From the NCBI GenBank assembly GCA_963764345.1, contig CAVXSF010000001.1, positions 110,232-174,231 on the forward strand: DNA of 64,000 nt, read 5' to 3'. The notes beneath the pieces were generated by a model that worked only from the letters and a program-made list of their open reading frames with translations, was not told the origin of the DNA and ran no database searches. Source of the DNA: DASQZK01 sp963764345. GTDB lineage: Bacteria; Bacteroidota; Bacteroidia; Bacteroidales; GCA-2748055. The position numbers and the translations under genes were made by a program. Shown here in pieces: positions 9,186 through 18,810 of this stretch (within the stretch, counting starts at the first letter, position 1; the number at the start of each line of letters is the position of its first letter).

Positions 9186-10298
9186 GTGAAAAAACCGATT
9201 CTTCCAATTATCCTTGTTTGCGCTTTGTCGTTCATTCTCATGAGTTGGGGTTATGAAGGACATTACAGGATCAACACCAATGCAGCACTTTCGTTCAACG
9301 ATGAAATGAGCCAGTTTCTGGACTGGACAAGCACCCTGGCTGAACATGCATCCGATGCTGACAACAGAAAAAGCCAGGACGAAACCGAAGCCCCAAAGCA
9401 TTATATTGATATCGACAGCTATCCCGAGTTTGTAGCCGACGGGCACATCGCAACCGAATGGGATTCCGTTGTGGCTCAGCATGGGGAATCCTTCGTTATG
9501 GAAAACGGCATTCTTCCCTGGGCAACCCTTGCCACCTACGATACGCTCAGGAGCTGCTTCGAAAGGCGCGACTGGGACAAAGCCGTGCTGGTGGCCGCCG
9601 ACCTGGGGCATTATGTAGCTGATGGCCACATGCCACTGCATATCTGCAAAAATTATAACGGACAGTTAACCGGAAACACGGGTATCCACTCGCGCTATGA
9701 GTCAACTATGATCAACGCTCACATTCAGGAAATAAATTATTCAGGTTCACCCGTGGCTATTGTTCATGACGTTAAGAGCTATATCTTCAGCTACCTTTAC
9801 GATAGCTATAAATATGCCGATTCAGTACTTATTGCCGATGATTATGCAAAGGAAATTGCCGGCGACACCAAATCTTCAAATTATGTTAACGCTCTGTGGG
9901 ACAGGACAGGTGGCTTTACCATAAAGCTTTTCAGTGAGGCATCTCACTCCCTGGCAGAGCTCATCTATTCTGCCTGGGTCGAGGCTGGCAGTCCGAAGAT
10001 GAACACTGAGTCCTCATTTTTCCCGCTGGCAGCACCCAAACTTAAACTGGAACAGAACAGGCCCAACCCGTTTACTTCGTATACAACCATCAATTATTCA
10101 CTGCCCGGAAACAGTACGATTACCCTTGAAGTAAAGGATTTGCGCGGGAGTACGGTGGCTACTATCGAAAATGGGTACAAAAGGGAAGGACAATACCAAA
10201 TTAACTGGTCGCCGGATAACCAACCTGCCGGAATATATTACCTCGTACTGAACACAGGAAATGCCTGCCAGGTGAAAAAGATGGTTAAGATTGAGTAA
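9186..10298 (+). CDS. Secreted S1/P1-type zinc nuclease with type IX secretion sorting domain
   Basis: An exported zinc-dependent phosphodiesterase. I prefer GTG 9186 (KKPILPIILVCALSF) over an upstream ATG at 9162 because a clean signal peptide follows, and the mature chain then begins with WGYEGHYRIN: the N-terminal Trp and next His are zinc ligands in S1/P1 nucleases. Further ligands fit HYIDIDSYPEF, DLGHYVADGHMPLH (HxxxD / HxxxH) near residue 150. The last 80 residues (from LEQNRPNPF) form a type A C-terminal sorting domain ending MVKIE, which sends the protein through the type IX secretion system to the surface or outside. Phospholipase C is the alternative within the same fold. Role: scavenging of nucleic acid or lipid phosphate. 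Confidence 0.85.
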   Translation: MKKPILPIILVCALSFILMSWGYEGHYRINTNAALSFNDEMSQFLDWTSTLAEHASDADNRKSQDETEAPKHYIDIDSYPEFVADGHIATEWDSVVAQHGESFVMENGILPWATLATYDTLRSCFERRDWDKAVLVAADLGHYVADGHMPLHICKNYNGQLTGNTGIHSRYESTMINAHIQEINYSGSPVAIVHDVKSYIFSYLYDSYKYADSVLIADDYAKEIAGDTKSSNYVNALWDRTGGFTIKLFSEASHSLAELIYSAWVEAGSPKMNTESSFFPLAAPKLKLEQNRPNPFTSYTTINYSLPGNSTITLEVKDLRGSTVATIENGYKREGQYQINWSPDNQPAGIYYLVLNTGNACQVKKMVKIE

Positions 10299-10368
10299 AG
10301 CAGCTTCTTTTTCCTTTTCCCTCTAAAAAAGTAAGTTTAAAATCAGCGATTTCAGCGCTTCATGCGTT

Positions 10369-11670
10369 TTAATCCGTATTTGCCTTAGGGGTGGATAGTT
10401 TGAAAATTGTCTCTCCGACAAAACAAAGTAAAATAATGCCCAGAGAGATCAGGATACCAGTCATGTTTGCAGAGAATTGCTGGATGATCAGGACGATCAT
10501 GGCAGCCATACAAAGAATGAAAGCTGTAAAGGTAATCAGCCGGTTTGATCCCGTCTGGGAGGAAAGCCTGTGAGCTGAAAGATTCACAAAGGCAAAAATC
10601 AGCAGAAAACCAACACTGCCTGAAGTAGCAATGTTTTCAAGGTCTGCGGTATTTACAAGCAGGATAGTTAAAACTGTGGTAATGACCAGCCCAATGGGTT
10701 TATTCCAAAAATATTTGGTAAGTTCATGCGGATCCTCATCATCGGCTGCTAACTCGTAGCTCACCCGGCTGCCTCCATAAATTGAGGCATTGATGGCTGA
10801 GAAAGTTGAGAACAAAGCCGCGATGGTGATGATGGTAAAGCCTGCCTGACCGAGCATGGGTTTGGCAGCTTCTGCCAGTGCATAATCTTTTGCCATGGCT
10901 ATTTTTTGAAAGGGCAGGGACCCCACGGTGATGACAGCGATCAGAATGTATAAAACTATGACAAATCCGACAGAGATGTAGTAGGCACGGGGTATGTTCT
11001 TTTTGGGATTAATGATGTTAGGTGATGCGTTGGCGATAAGCTCAAAGCCTTCATAAGCCACAAAAATAACCATTCCGCCAGTGATCACACCAATGGGGCT
11101 TTTCCAGGCGGAAAATCCAAGCTGTGAGATGTTTTCACTATGCTGTAAACCCCAGATCCCTATAAACACAAAGGCCACCAGGATGATCAGCTTAATGATC
11201 ACAGAGTAGGATTCGATTTTTCCTACCATCCGGATACTGTAATAATTTATGCCGGAAGCAATAAGGATAATCACAGTGGCATAAATGTGTTTGTCAGAAG
11301 CCAGATCGCCTGTGATGCTCCATAAATTCGGAGCATAGGAACTGAACGCTGTTGCATAGAGCGACAGCATAATGATATAGCTTATCCACAGCAGGTTATT
11401 AAGCCCGCCGCTAAAGATGTTCTTACCGTAAGCCTTGTTGATAAAATTTACCGTTCCTCCATTTCCCGGATAGGTGAGGGAAAGTTTGACATAAGAATAG
11501 GATGTCATGAGTGCAATGATACCGGCAAAAAAGAAGGCAAAGGGCGCACCGCCTCCGGTCAGTCCGACCGAGAGACCGAGAACGGCAAAAATTCCCCCGC
11601 CAACCATGCCGCCAATACCGATGGATACAGCATCACGTAATGTAATCTTGTCTTTGTGCTGAATGGTCAA
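10369..11670 (-). CDS. APC-family amino acid permease
   Basis: An inner-membrane secondary transporter of 433 residues with about twelve hydrophobic segments. The first helix carries the APC substrate-binding glycine motif GIGGMVGGGIFAVLG (residues 17-31) and helix 6 the region FVAYEGFELIANASPNIINP (about 200-220), including the family's conserved FxxFxGFE-like pattern. Substrate cannot be told from sequence. It lies 11 bases downstream of the NIPSNAP gene on the same strand and may be co-transcribed with it. It converges with the nuclease gene. Confidence 0.88.
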   Translation of the reverse strand: MTIQHKDKITLRDAVSIGIGGMVGGGIFAVLGLSVGLTGGGAPFAFFFAGIIALMTSYSYVKLSLTYPGNGGTVNFINKAYGKNIFSGGLNNLLWISYIIMLSLYATAFSSYAPNLWSITGDLASDKHIYATVIILIASGINYYSIRMVGKIESYSVIIKLIILVAFVFIGIWGLQHSENISQLGFSAWKSPIGVITGGMVIFVAYEGFELIANASPNIINPKKNIPRAYYISVGFVIVLYILIAVITVGSLPFQKIAMAKDYALAEAAKPMLGQAGFTIITIAALFSTFSAINASIYGGSRVSYELAADDEDPHELTKYFWNKPIGLVITTVLTILLVNTADLENIATSGSVGFLLIFAFVNLSAHRLSSQTGSNRLITFTAFILCMAAMIVLIIQQFSANMTGILISLGIILLCFVGETIFKLSTPKANTD

Positions 11671-11681
11671 ATTATTCTTTT

Positions 11682-12461
11682 TTAAATTTGTGACCAGGGC
11701 AATGGTTCAAGAAATATCTTGATAATCCTGGAAACCGTGTTGGCATATTTCGGATCAGCAGACATGGTTTTCCAATCCGGGTCGTTTCCAAAATCCTTCC
11801 ACAACCGGTCCCTTTCTTCCATATCACGAAAGGCCAGCATGTATGTCAGACACGGCAGGTCATCACCGATCAATACTTCACTGTATAATACCGGACTGAA
11901 CTTGTTCTTCAGAAATATATCGATCTCACCGTTGTTGAACATGGAAATTTTCCGTCTGACGGCATCTTCGTTGTATCCTTCATAAGTGCGGATCTCGAAA
12001 AGCCTCTTGTCATTATCAGGCTTGCGGAGGACCGGAAAGTTTTCAAAAGCAATCATAAGTGAGCTTTTGATCCTGTTGAAAACAGGGTTGTCTGCAGGCT
12101 GATTGTCATAAAATTCAGAGGCTTTGAGAAAGGCTTTATCCTGATTCAACTCCCCGGATATCCGGAAAAAGTCCATTGGCGAGGGATAAGGGATCAGAAG
12201 GTAAACCACGGCAGGTTCTGCTTTCCCTGATGGAACAAAGCCACCGACATTTTCAACACCCCGATGATTCAGAGCCGGGATCAAAGCTTCCTTAAAATAC
12301 CGGTCCAGGTCATTCTGGCGATAGTTCCGGATCATCTCGTAACGCCGGAGTTCATAAACCATCCTGACTTTTTCAGAATTGTGGTTTCTGTAAGGTATAA
12401 ATCCTGATGCAACGGCAGATGCGCCGACAAAGGAGGATTTTACAAATGATCTTCTTTGCAT
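11682..12461 (-). CDS. NIPSNAP-domain protein with twin-arginine signal
   Basis: A 259-residue exported protein. The N-terminus MQRRSFVKSSFVGASAVASG has the RR-x-F-x-K twin-arginine pattern and a hydrophobic stretch, so export folded through Tat is likely. Two ferredoxin-like NIPSNAP repeats follow: VYELRRYEMIRNY (about residue 35) and FEIRTYEGYNEDAVRRK (about residue 145). Bacteroidota and Planctomycetota have many such proteins; their biochemical role is unknown. It sits directly upstream of the APC permease. Confidence 0.85.
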   Translation of the reverse strand: MQRRSFVKSSFVGASAVASGFIPYRNHNSEKVRMVYELRRYEMIRNYRQNDLDRYFKEALIPALNHRGVENVGGFVPSGKAEPAVVYLLIPYPSPMDFFRISGELNQDKAFLKASEFYDNQPADNPVFNRIKSSLMIAFENFPVLRKPDNDKRLFEIRTYEGYNEDAVRRKISMFNNGEIDIFLKNKFSPVLYSEVLIGDDLPCLTYMLAFRDMEERDRLWKDFGNDPDWKTMSADPKYANTVSRIIKIFLEPLPWSQI

Positions 12462-12821
12462 GTTTATTCTTTTTTAATGTTTCCTGACAGGTAATTTACG
12501 GGGACCTTCCCCGGATGTGTTATGAACTGTCTCAGCTATTGACGAAATAAAGATATAAAATCAAGACGAATATTTAGTGACTTTGAATTTTTCCTAATTC
12601 AACTCATGTCATTTCAGGATCCCGGTTCAGCAATATTTCGTATCCGGTAACATACATTTGAATCCTCCCGGAATTCATCTTAAAGATTTTATATTTCAGT
12701 ATTTTAATCCGGTCTGAGAGATCAGGCAGATGCCTTCAGTACGATCAGATCCCGATCACAATGCGTATCTTTAAGTTTTCTTCAGAATCAGATACTACGT
12801 TTAATCTTTTAACCTGAATAC
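12462..12821. other. Divergent intergenic region
   Basis: About 360 bases between the NIPSNAP gene (left) and the response regulator (right). No coding frame was recognised. Plus-strand TACATTTG at 12653-12660 matches the -7 consensus, and TACGTTTA at 12796-12803 nearly does and is much closer to the response-regulator ATG; neither has a convincing -33 element. Confidence 0.4.
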
Positions 12822-13499
12822 ATGAAACTGCTGATTGTTGAAGATGAGCAAACTTTGCTGGAAAGTATCCTGGCATATCTCGGGAAAGAAGGGTACCTGT
12901 GCGAAAGTGCTTCTACCTTTCATCAGGCTGAAGATAAAGTGGCCGTATATACTTACGACCTGGTCATTCTTGACATTACCCTGCCCGGCGGCAGTGGTCT
13001 GGAAATCCTTAAGCGCATTAAGAAGATCCTCCCGGAAACTGCTGTTATCATCCTTTCGGCCAGGGATTCGCTTGATGATAAGCTGAAAGGCCTCGATCTT
13101 GGTGCCGACGATTATCTCACGAAACCTTTTCATCTTTCCGAACTGAATGCCAGGATCAAAGCGGTATGGCGAAGAAAGAAATACGGGGGCTATGAAGAAC
13201 TTACATTTAACGAGATCACCATTCTCCCGGAAAACAGGGAAGTCCGGATCCATAAGAAACTTCTGACGCTGACCCCAAAAGAATTTGAGCTTTTAACCTT
13301 CCTTATTTCGAATGCGGGCAGGGTGATTTCCAGGGGATCAATCGCAGAGCATCTATGGGGAGATGATATAGACCTCGCCGACAACTTCGATTTTATTTAT
13401 ACCCACGTCAATAATCTCAGGAAAAAAATTCTGAACGCCGGAGGTGATGATTATATCAGGACGGTTTATGGTACCGGATATAAATTTTCTGACCGATGA
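12822..13499 (+). CDS. OmpR/PhoB-family response regulator
   Basis: A DNA-binding response regulator of 225 residues. The receiver domain has the acidic pair in VEDEQ (residues 6-10), the phosphoacceptor Asp in DLVILDITLPGGSG (about residue 51), Ser in ILSARD (about 79) and Lys in YLTKPFH (about 102). The C-terminal winged helix spans about 130-222 with LTPKEFELLTFLISNAGRV and RTVYGTGYKF. Its stop overlaps the start of the histidine kinase (ATGA at 13496-13499), so the two are translationally coupled and form one two-component system with the PepSY-like gene downstream. Confidence 0.93.
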   Translation: MKLLIVEDEQTLLESILAYLGKEGYLCESASTFHQAEDKVAVYTYDLVILDITLPGGSGLEILKRIKKILPETAVIILSARDSLDDKLKGLDLGADDYLTKPFHLSELNARIKAVWRRKKYGGYEELTFNEITILPENREVRIHKKLLTLTPKEFELLTFLISNAGRVISRGSIAEHLWGDDIDLADNFDFIYTHVNNLRKKILNAGGDDYIRTVYGTGYKFSDR

Positions 13500-14753
13500 A
13501 ACTGTTAAAAAAAGTCAGCCGTTCCTACCTGATCGCCACAGGTGTTGCCCTTTCAACAGGTCTGATCGTTTTGTATCTCGTATTGTTGTGGTTAATCAGG
13601 ATGGAGACGGATGAGAAGCTGATGAACAGTGTCCGGGAAATTGAAAGTAAGATCGAGTTGGGGGGTACACTTCCTCAGATGATGCCTTTCATCGAGACAT
13701 CTGAAACATCGTTGATGAAGGAAACAAATATTCTGAAAGATACGTCCCTGTTTGATGCCGGAGAAAATGAAACCGAGCCGTATCGCGAACTCACCTCGGT
13801 GAGACGACGTGAAGGGACGGTTTTACAGGATCACCGTCAGGTCTTCTGAAATCGAGAACGGTGATTTTCTGACCTCAGCTTTCATCATTCTCGCTATCGT
13901 TTATTCCGCTTTTATTCTCGGAGTGTTTGTGTTCATAAGAAAAAGAATATCTCGTTTATGGGCGCCGTTTTTTAAAAATTTATCACTCACCAGAGCTTTT
14001 TCACTTTCCGGCTTTCAGACCGTGCAATTGGAGAAAACAGGCATTGATGAATTTGATGAGATGAAAGAAGTTGTTGAACAGCTTACTAACCGTGCTCTTG
14101 ACGATTATCAAAACCTGAAGCAGTTTACCGGGAATGCTTCCCATGAGATGCAAACACCGCTGGCAGCCATCAAGGGAAAACTGGAAAGCATGTTGAATGA
14201 TGAACGGCTGACTCCCGAACTGGCTTCGATGGTCAGGAGTGTGGATCATTCTGTCAGTCGGCTGGGAAGACTAAACCGAAGCTTATTATTGCTGGCCCGG
14301 ATCGAAAGTCGTCAGTATCCTGAAAAAACGGAGGTTAGTTTCCGGAGTGTTGTCCTTGATCTGGTTGACCAGATCAGTGAACTGGCCGCTTTGAAAAATA
14401 TCAGCGTCGTCCTTCTTCCGGGCGCCGATTTTCAGTATACCATCAACGCCGATCTGGCTTCTGTCCTTGTTTCAAACCTGTTATTGAATGCTGTAAATCA
14501 TAATCATGAGCGAGGACATATTGAGATCCAAACCTCGGGGAATACAATAAAGTTCTCCAATTCGGGTACCGGAGAACTTTTAAAGAAAGAAAAAGTGTTT
14601 CAACGTTTTGTAAAAGAGAATGATGCATCTGACAGCCCGGGTTTGGGATTGTCTATTGTCTATACGATCTGTAATCAGAATAAACTGGAACTGAGTTACT
14701 CCTGGGAAGAGGTAAAGAAGCAGCATGTTTTTACCGTGAAAGCCATCGCATGA
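13496..14753 (+). CDS. Sensor histidine kinase (apparent +1 frameshift)
   Basis: The membrane sensor partner of the preceding regulator. The first frame (from 13496) gives a membrane helix VALSTGLIVLYLVLLWLI and a periplasmic domain up to ELTSVRRREG; the second frame gives RFYRITVRSSEIENGDF, a second helix, HAMP-like linker, the H-box NASHEMQTPLAAIKGKLE with the phosphorylated His, N-box SNLLLNAVNHN and G-box DSPGLGLSIVY. Removing one G from GGG at 13814-13816 joins them as one chain of about 418 residues, normal for the BaeS/CpxA-like kinases of Bacteroidota. The ligand is unknown. As written the gene would yield only a sensor without kinase. Confidence 0.85.
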
Positions 14754-14816
14754 CAGGGTGCTGAGAATTCCTTTAGAATATGGGCTTAATTTTGGAGTAC
14801 CGATCATAACAAAAAA

Positions 14817-15251
14817 ATGAGAAAGATGAAAACACTGGCATTATTTATCAGCGGGCTTTGTATATCCATCGGGGCCTGTACACAGAATGTACTTCCCGGG
14901 GAAGTAAAAATGAATTTCGATCAAAAATTCAGTCAGGCCCGGAACGTCAGATGGAGCATGGAAAACGAAAAAGAATGGGAGGCTGAGTTTGTACTGGACG
15001 GTCAGAACATGTCTGCGAGCTTTGATCCTTCCGGTAAATGGCTGGAGACAGAAAAAGAACTGAAAAATGAGGATCTGCCGTCGGCTGTTATGAAAGTTAT
15101 TCATGCACAATTTCCGGATTACAAACTGACGGAGCCTGAACAGGTTGAAAAACCGGGTTTCAGTGGGTATGAAGCTGAATTAAAAAAAGGGGACCAGACT
15201 CTTGAAGTTGTTTTTTCGGCGAACGGGGAATATTGTGAGCAAAAAAGTTGA
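14817..15251 (+). CDS. PepSY-like periplasmic lipoprotein
   Basis: A 144-residue exported protein with a basic start, hydrophobic core and a plausible lipobox (SIGAC, Cys near residue 21). Two PepSY-like repeats are visible, each with the pattern of a short helix followed by strands: VKMNFDQKFSQARNVRWSME and VMKVIHAQFPDYKLTEPEQV. This is the PepSY-like/DUF2874 group, small putative inhibitors or binding proteins common beside two-component systems in Bacteroidota. The position 60 bases after the kinase suggests it is an accessory or target of that system. Confidence 0.78.
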   Translation: MRKMKTLALFISGLCISIGACTQNVLPGEVKMNFDQKFSQARNVRWSMENEKEWEAEFVLDGQNMSASFDPSGKWLETEKELKNEDLPSAVMKVIHAQFPDYKLTEPEQVEKPGFSGYEAELKKGDQTLEVVFSANGEYCEQKS

Positions 15252-15300
15252 GAAAGGCGATGAGAGACAAAGACTAAAAAATGGTCCAGGCCAGGATTGA

Positions 15301-17415
15301 TCAGCTTATTGAAGACCAGTTGACTGTTTTCCAGTAGAGTTTTTTCAGTTGTTTCACCAGAATGAGATGTTCTTCCTTTTTAAGTCCGGGATCGGCATCG
15401 ATGATATCTTCGGCTATATTCCTGGCATACTGAAGTATTTGACCGTCCCTTCCAAGGTTGGCAATTTTCAGATCGAAGGGGATGCCGCTTTGCTGGGTGC
15501 CTTCAATGTCACCCGGACCCCGGAGTTTCAGGTCCACTTCTGCGATCTCAAAACCGTCATTGGTGCGTACCATGGTTTCGATTCGTTTCCTGGCTTCATC
15601 GGAGAGTTTGTAACCGGTCATCAGGATGCAGAATGACTGATCGGCACCCCGTCCTACGCGTCCTCTTAACTGATGAAGCTGCGAAAGCCCGAAACGCTCG
15701 GCGCTTTCGATGACCATCACGGAGGCATTCGGCACATCCACACCAACTTCAATAACCGTAGTAGCTACCATGATATGCGTTCGCCCGGCTTTAAAATGGT
15801 TCATGGATATATCCTTTTCCACGGGTTTCATTTTGCCATGGACAACGCTCACAGCATACTGAGGCGGGGGAAAAGCCCGTACGATGCTTTCATAACCGTC
15901 TTCCAGGTCCTTATAATCCATTTTCTCCGATTCTTTGATCAGCGGGTACACAATATAGATCTGCCGGCCTTCGGCGATTTGCTTCCGGATAAATCCATGC
16001 ATCCTCATCCGCTTACTGTCGGTGATATGAATGGTTTTAACCGGTTTGCGGCCCGGCGGAAGTTCATCGATGACCGACACATCCAGGTCACCGTAAAGGG
16101 TCATGGCCAGGGTGCGCGGGATGGGAGTGGCAGTCATTACCAGCACATGGGGGACCTGCTGGCTTTTCTTCCACAACCTGGCCCGCTGGGCTACTCCAAA
16201 GCGGTGCTGTTCGTCGACGATGACCAGACCCAGGTTCTGAAATTTTACCTTGTCTTCAATAAGGGCATGTGTCCCGACAAGGATGTTGAGGCTGCCGTTT
16301 TCCAGCGACTCATGGATACGTGTCCGGTCGGATTTCCGTGTTGAACCCGTTAACAATTCGACGGTAACCGGCATGCCGTCAAGGAAAATTTTCAGGGTAT
16401 TGAAATGTTGTATGGCCAGGATCTCAGTCGGGGCCATGAAGCACGACTGAAAACCGTTGTCCATCGCAATTAGCATGCTCATCAGGGCTACCAGGGTTTT
16501 GCCACTGCCAACATCCCCCTGGAGCAGACGGTTCATCTGTTTTCCCGAACCCATATCACGCCTGATCTCCTTCAGAACTTTCTTTTGAGCACCCGTCAGT
16601 TCAAAAGGCAGACATTCACGGTAGAAAGTGTTAAAATGTTCCCCAACTGTTGTGAATACGTACCCCCGGTATTTAAGGTCGCGGGCAGACCGGCTTCTGA
16701 GAATGTTCAGCTGAATAAAGAACAGTTCTTCGAATTTGAGCCTGAATTCAGCCTTTTTCAGAATTTCCGGGCTATCGGGATAATGAATGTTCTGAAGGGC
16801 TTCCCAAAGAGGGATCAGTCCGGCTTTATGCAACAACCATGCAGGGAGTGTCTCTTCAATCTGATGGTTTAACTGCCCCAGCAGGCTGCCAACCATTTTC
16901 TGAATGGCTTTCGCTGTCAGGAAGTTATTCTTCATTTTTTCTGTCGTACTATAAGCCGGCTGGAGCCTGGTGCTGAGATCTTTCGCTTTGGAGACGTCGT
17001 CAATTTCCGGATGAACGAGATTTATCCGGTGGTTGAATAATGAAGGTTTGCCAAATACGATGAATTCCTTTCCGGCAGGATAGGTTTCCGGAATCCATTT
17101 GTGACCCCTGAACCAGATCAGTTCCAGGATACCGGTGCCATCCGTGAATTCTGCTGTAAGACGCTTCTGACCCCTTTTTACCCCGGCCATCTCGTAGCCC
17201 GTGATTTTTCCCCTGACCTGAATGTAGGGCAGGTCACCATTAATTTCCCGGATATGGTAAAACTTCGTCCGGTCGATATACCGGTAAGGGAAGTAGTAAA
17301 GCAGGTCTCTGAAGGTAAAAATTTTAAGTTCCTTGTTCAGAATTTCCGCCCGCCGGGGACCTACTCCGTGAAGGAATTTAATATCGGTATCAAGTAATTC
17401 CTGCATCTTCACCAT
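15301..17415 (-). CDS. recG: ATP-dependent DNA helicase RecG
   Basis: A double-strand DNA translocase that reverses stalled forks and processes branched DNA. Length 704 is normal. Order: wedge/OB domain with GVGPRRAEILNKE (residues 17-29), helicase motif I GDVGSGKTLVALM (about 295), motif II VDEQHRFG (about 395, the RecG-type DEQH box), motif III VMTATPIPRTLAMTLYGD (about 425), and motifs V-VI VATTVIEVGVDVPNA and QLHQLRGRVGRG (about 555-590). Start is the ATG at 17415 or the in-frame ATG at 17406. It converges with the PepSY-like gene and is a single-gene unit. Confidence 0.97.
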   Translation of the reverse strand: MVKMQELLDTDIKFLHGVGPRRAEILNKELKIFTFRDLLYYFPYRYIDRTKFYHIREINGDLPYIQVRGKITGYEMAGVKRGQKRLTAEFTDGTGILELIWFRGHKWIPETYPAGKEFIVFGKPSLFNHRINLVHPEIDDVSKAKDLSTRLQPAYSTTEKMKNNFLTAKAIQKMVGSLLGQLNHQIEETLPAWLLHKAGLIPLWEALQNIHYPDSPEILKKAEFRLKFEELFFIQLNILRSRSARDLKYRGYVFTTVGEHFNTFYRECLPFELTGAQKKVLKEIRRDMGSGKQMNRLLQGDVGSGKTLVALMSMLIAMDNGFQSCFMAPTEILAIQHFNTLKIFLDGMPVTVELLTGSTRKSDRTRIHESLENGSLNILVGTHALIEDKVKFQNLGLVIVDEQHRFGVAQRARLWKKSQQVPHVLVMTATPIPRTLAMTLYGDLDVSVIDELPPGRKPVKTIHITDSKRMRMHGFIRKQIAEGRQIYIVYPLIKESEKMDYKDLEDGYESIVRAFPPPQYAVSVVHGKMKPVEKDISMNHFKAGRTHIMVATTVIEVGVDVPNASVMVIESAERFGLSQLHQLRGRVGRGADQSFCILMTGYKLSDEARKRIETMVRTNDGFEIAEVDLKLRGPGDIEGTQQSGIPFDLKIANLGRDGQILQYARNIAEDIIDADPGLKKEEHLILVKQLKKLYWKTVNWSSIS

Positions 17416-17692
17416 TTAAGATTCTAAAGATCGGAAAAAATTAAAAAACGACAAGGTGAAAAAGCCCTTTGACGTTCTTTTATGTTCCGGCAGATGCGTC
17501 GGGGAAATGTCAGTCATACTTCATCCCATCCTCATAGTCTACCAGATCCTTGTTTTTCAGGTCAGCGTTTGAAACGTACCAATCCTTTATTAAAAAATGT
17601 TAATTTAATTGGTATTCAGTTCATTGATGATGATTCTGCCAATCTGTGGTATATTATTTGAAATCCAAACAGCAATATAAATCTAAACAATC

Positions 17693-18235
17693 ATGAAAAA
17701 ACTCATTTTACCGATTTTAGGATTGTCTTTAATATTTAATCTGGCTTTATCACCTGCCGTTTACGGTCAGGATCAGAAAAAATTGCAAAGAGACAGCACG
17801 CTTAATGCAGACTTTAACCATACCAAAATGATGCTGGAAAACAAGGACTTCGTTCTTGAAGCGGATTATCTGGCGAACCAAATAGGCGACAGGATACCTG
17901 TATCGTCCACTCTAAACTTCGTTTCAGTAGACTCCGCAAATGCAGTACTCCAGATCGGGAGGAATACCGGAATAGGTTACAACGGTGTCGGAGGTGTTAC
18001 CGCACAGGGAAATATAACCCGCTATAAACTTAATATTGATCAGAAGCGAAAAAGCTTCTATCTTTCCTTCAGTGTGATGACGGCGATAGGCTCTTATGAC
18101 ATAAATATGTCCGTTGGTGCTGATGCTTACGCCAATGCAACGCTTACCGGTATTCAAAGCGGTCAACTGATTTATACCGGTTACCTTGTGCCTCTTGCAA
18201 AATCAAGTGTGTATAAGGGATATAATACCTATTGA
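17693..18235 (+). CDS. DUF4251 exported protein
   Basis: A 180-residue protein with a clear signal peptide (MKKLILPILGLSLIFNLALS, cleavage probably after YGQ). The body, rich in beta strand, shows the DUF4251 pattern: NKDFVLEADY, PVSSTLNFVSVDSANAVLQI, GYNGVGGVTAQGNITRY and the terminal LTGIQSGQLIYTG-VPLAKS block. The family is confined mainly to Bacteroidota and has no assigned role; a periplasmic or outer-membrane location is likely. It stands alone between recG (divergent) and the XRE remnant, with a terminator downstream. Confidence 0.85.
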   Translation: MKKLILPILGLSLIFNLALSPAVYGQDQKKLQRDSTLNADFNHTKMMLENKDFVLEADYLANQIGDRIPVSSTLNFVSVDSANAVLQIGRNTGIGYNGVGGVTAQGNITRYKLNIDQKRKSFYLSFSVMTAIGSYDINMSVGADAYANATLTGIQSGQLIYTGYLVPLAKSSVYKGYNTY

Positions 18236-18363
18236 CGCCTGAGATGTTTCAGGGGATCAATTCGCACCTTGTCCGACAGGATTGTGTAGCTTATTCGTCA
18301 ATCTGTGGATTTTGTGGGAAATGAAGTCAATTCTGCCACGACAGGGTTTAATAATGCAGGGAT

Positions 18364-18396
18364 AAGGCCGGGTTTACAAATCCGGCCTTTCTTTTT
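18364..18396 (+). terminator. Rho-independent terminator
   Basis: AAGGCCGG (18364-18371) pairs perfectly with CCGGCCTT (18382-18389) around a ten-base loop and is followed by TCTTTTT. It is about 130 bases after the DUF4251 stop and is the clearest intrinsic terminator in the window. Confidence 0.75.
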
Positions 18397-18435
18397 ACCC
18401 TTGTTATGTGTATTACCGTTTGAGAGAATTGAAAG

Positions 18436-18636
18436 ATGCATGACCGTATTAAGTGGCTCAGGGCCAGGTAAGGTTTTACCTGGAAAGATATGGCAAGAAA
18501 AACCGGTATGAGACGGAAGATCATCGTTTTCCCCGAGAAGGGCAGGTAAAATCCGTCACTGAAACTGGCACATGATATTGCGGAAGTTTTCGGGATAAAG
18601 ATAGAAGATGTTTTTATCTTTGAACCCGGTATTTAG
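18436..18636 (+). pseudogene. XRE/YozG-like helix-turn-helix regulator with two in-frame stops
   Basis: A single frame from ATG 18436 to TAG 18634 reads as a complete 66-codon HTH regulator interrupted by TAA at 18469 and 18547. The pieces are MHDRIKWLRAR, GFTWKDMARKTGMRRKIIVF, then NPSLKLAHDIAEVFGIKIED ending VFIFEPGI. Homologues read EKGRYNPSLKLA at the second stop, so TAT or TAC has become TAA; the first stop replaces a Lys or Glu codon. Such small regulators commonly precede a small membrane protein, as here. Two independent nonsense changes without frameshift argue for a true pseudogene. Confidence 0.8.
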
Positions 18637-18810
18637 GCTGAGCGGAAAATGCTGGCAGGGATATTAGCCTTTTTGTGGTTGCAATTCATGGCAGGGGGTG
18701 GTGCCGGAGCAAAAACTTTTTCGTCTAAGTATGGTTTTAACGGTATCGGTCTTTTAATTGTTCCTGTCAGCGTAGGCTGGCCAATTCCGGTTTTTCTCAA
18801 GATTCTCCCT

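Noticed and set aside
15673..16344. Plus-strand open frame of 223 codons opposite recG
   Set aside because: Antisense shadow of the conserved helicase motifs; His-rich translation without any domain.
18305..18511. Plus-strand 68-codon frame upstream of the XRE remnant
   Set aside because: It runs through the terminator hairpin and into the remnant in another frame; no conserved sequence.
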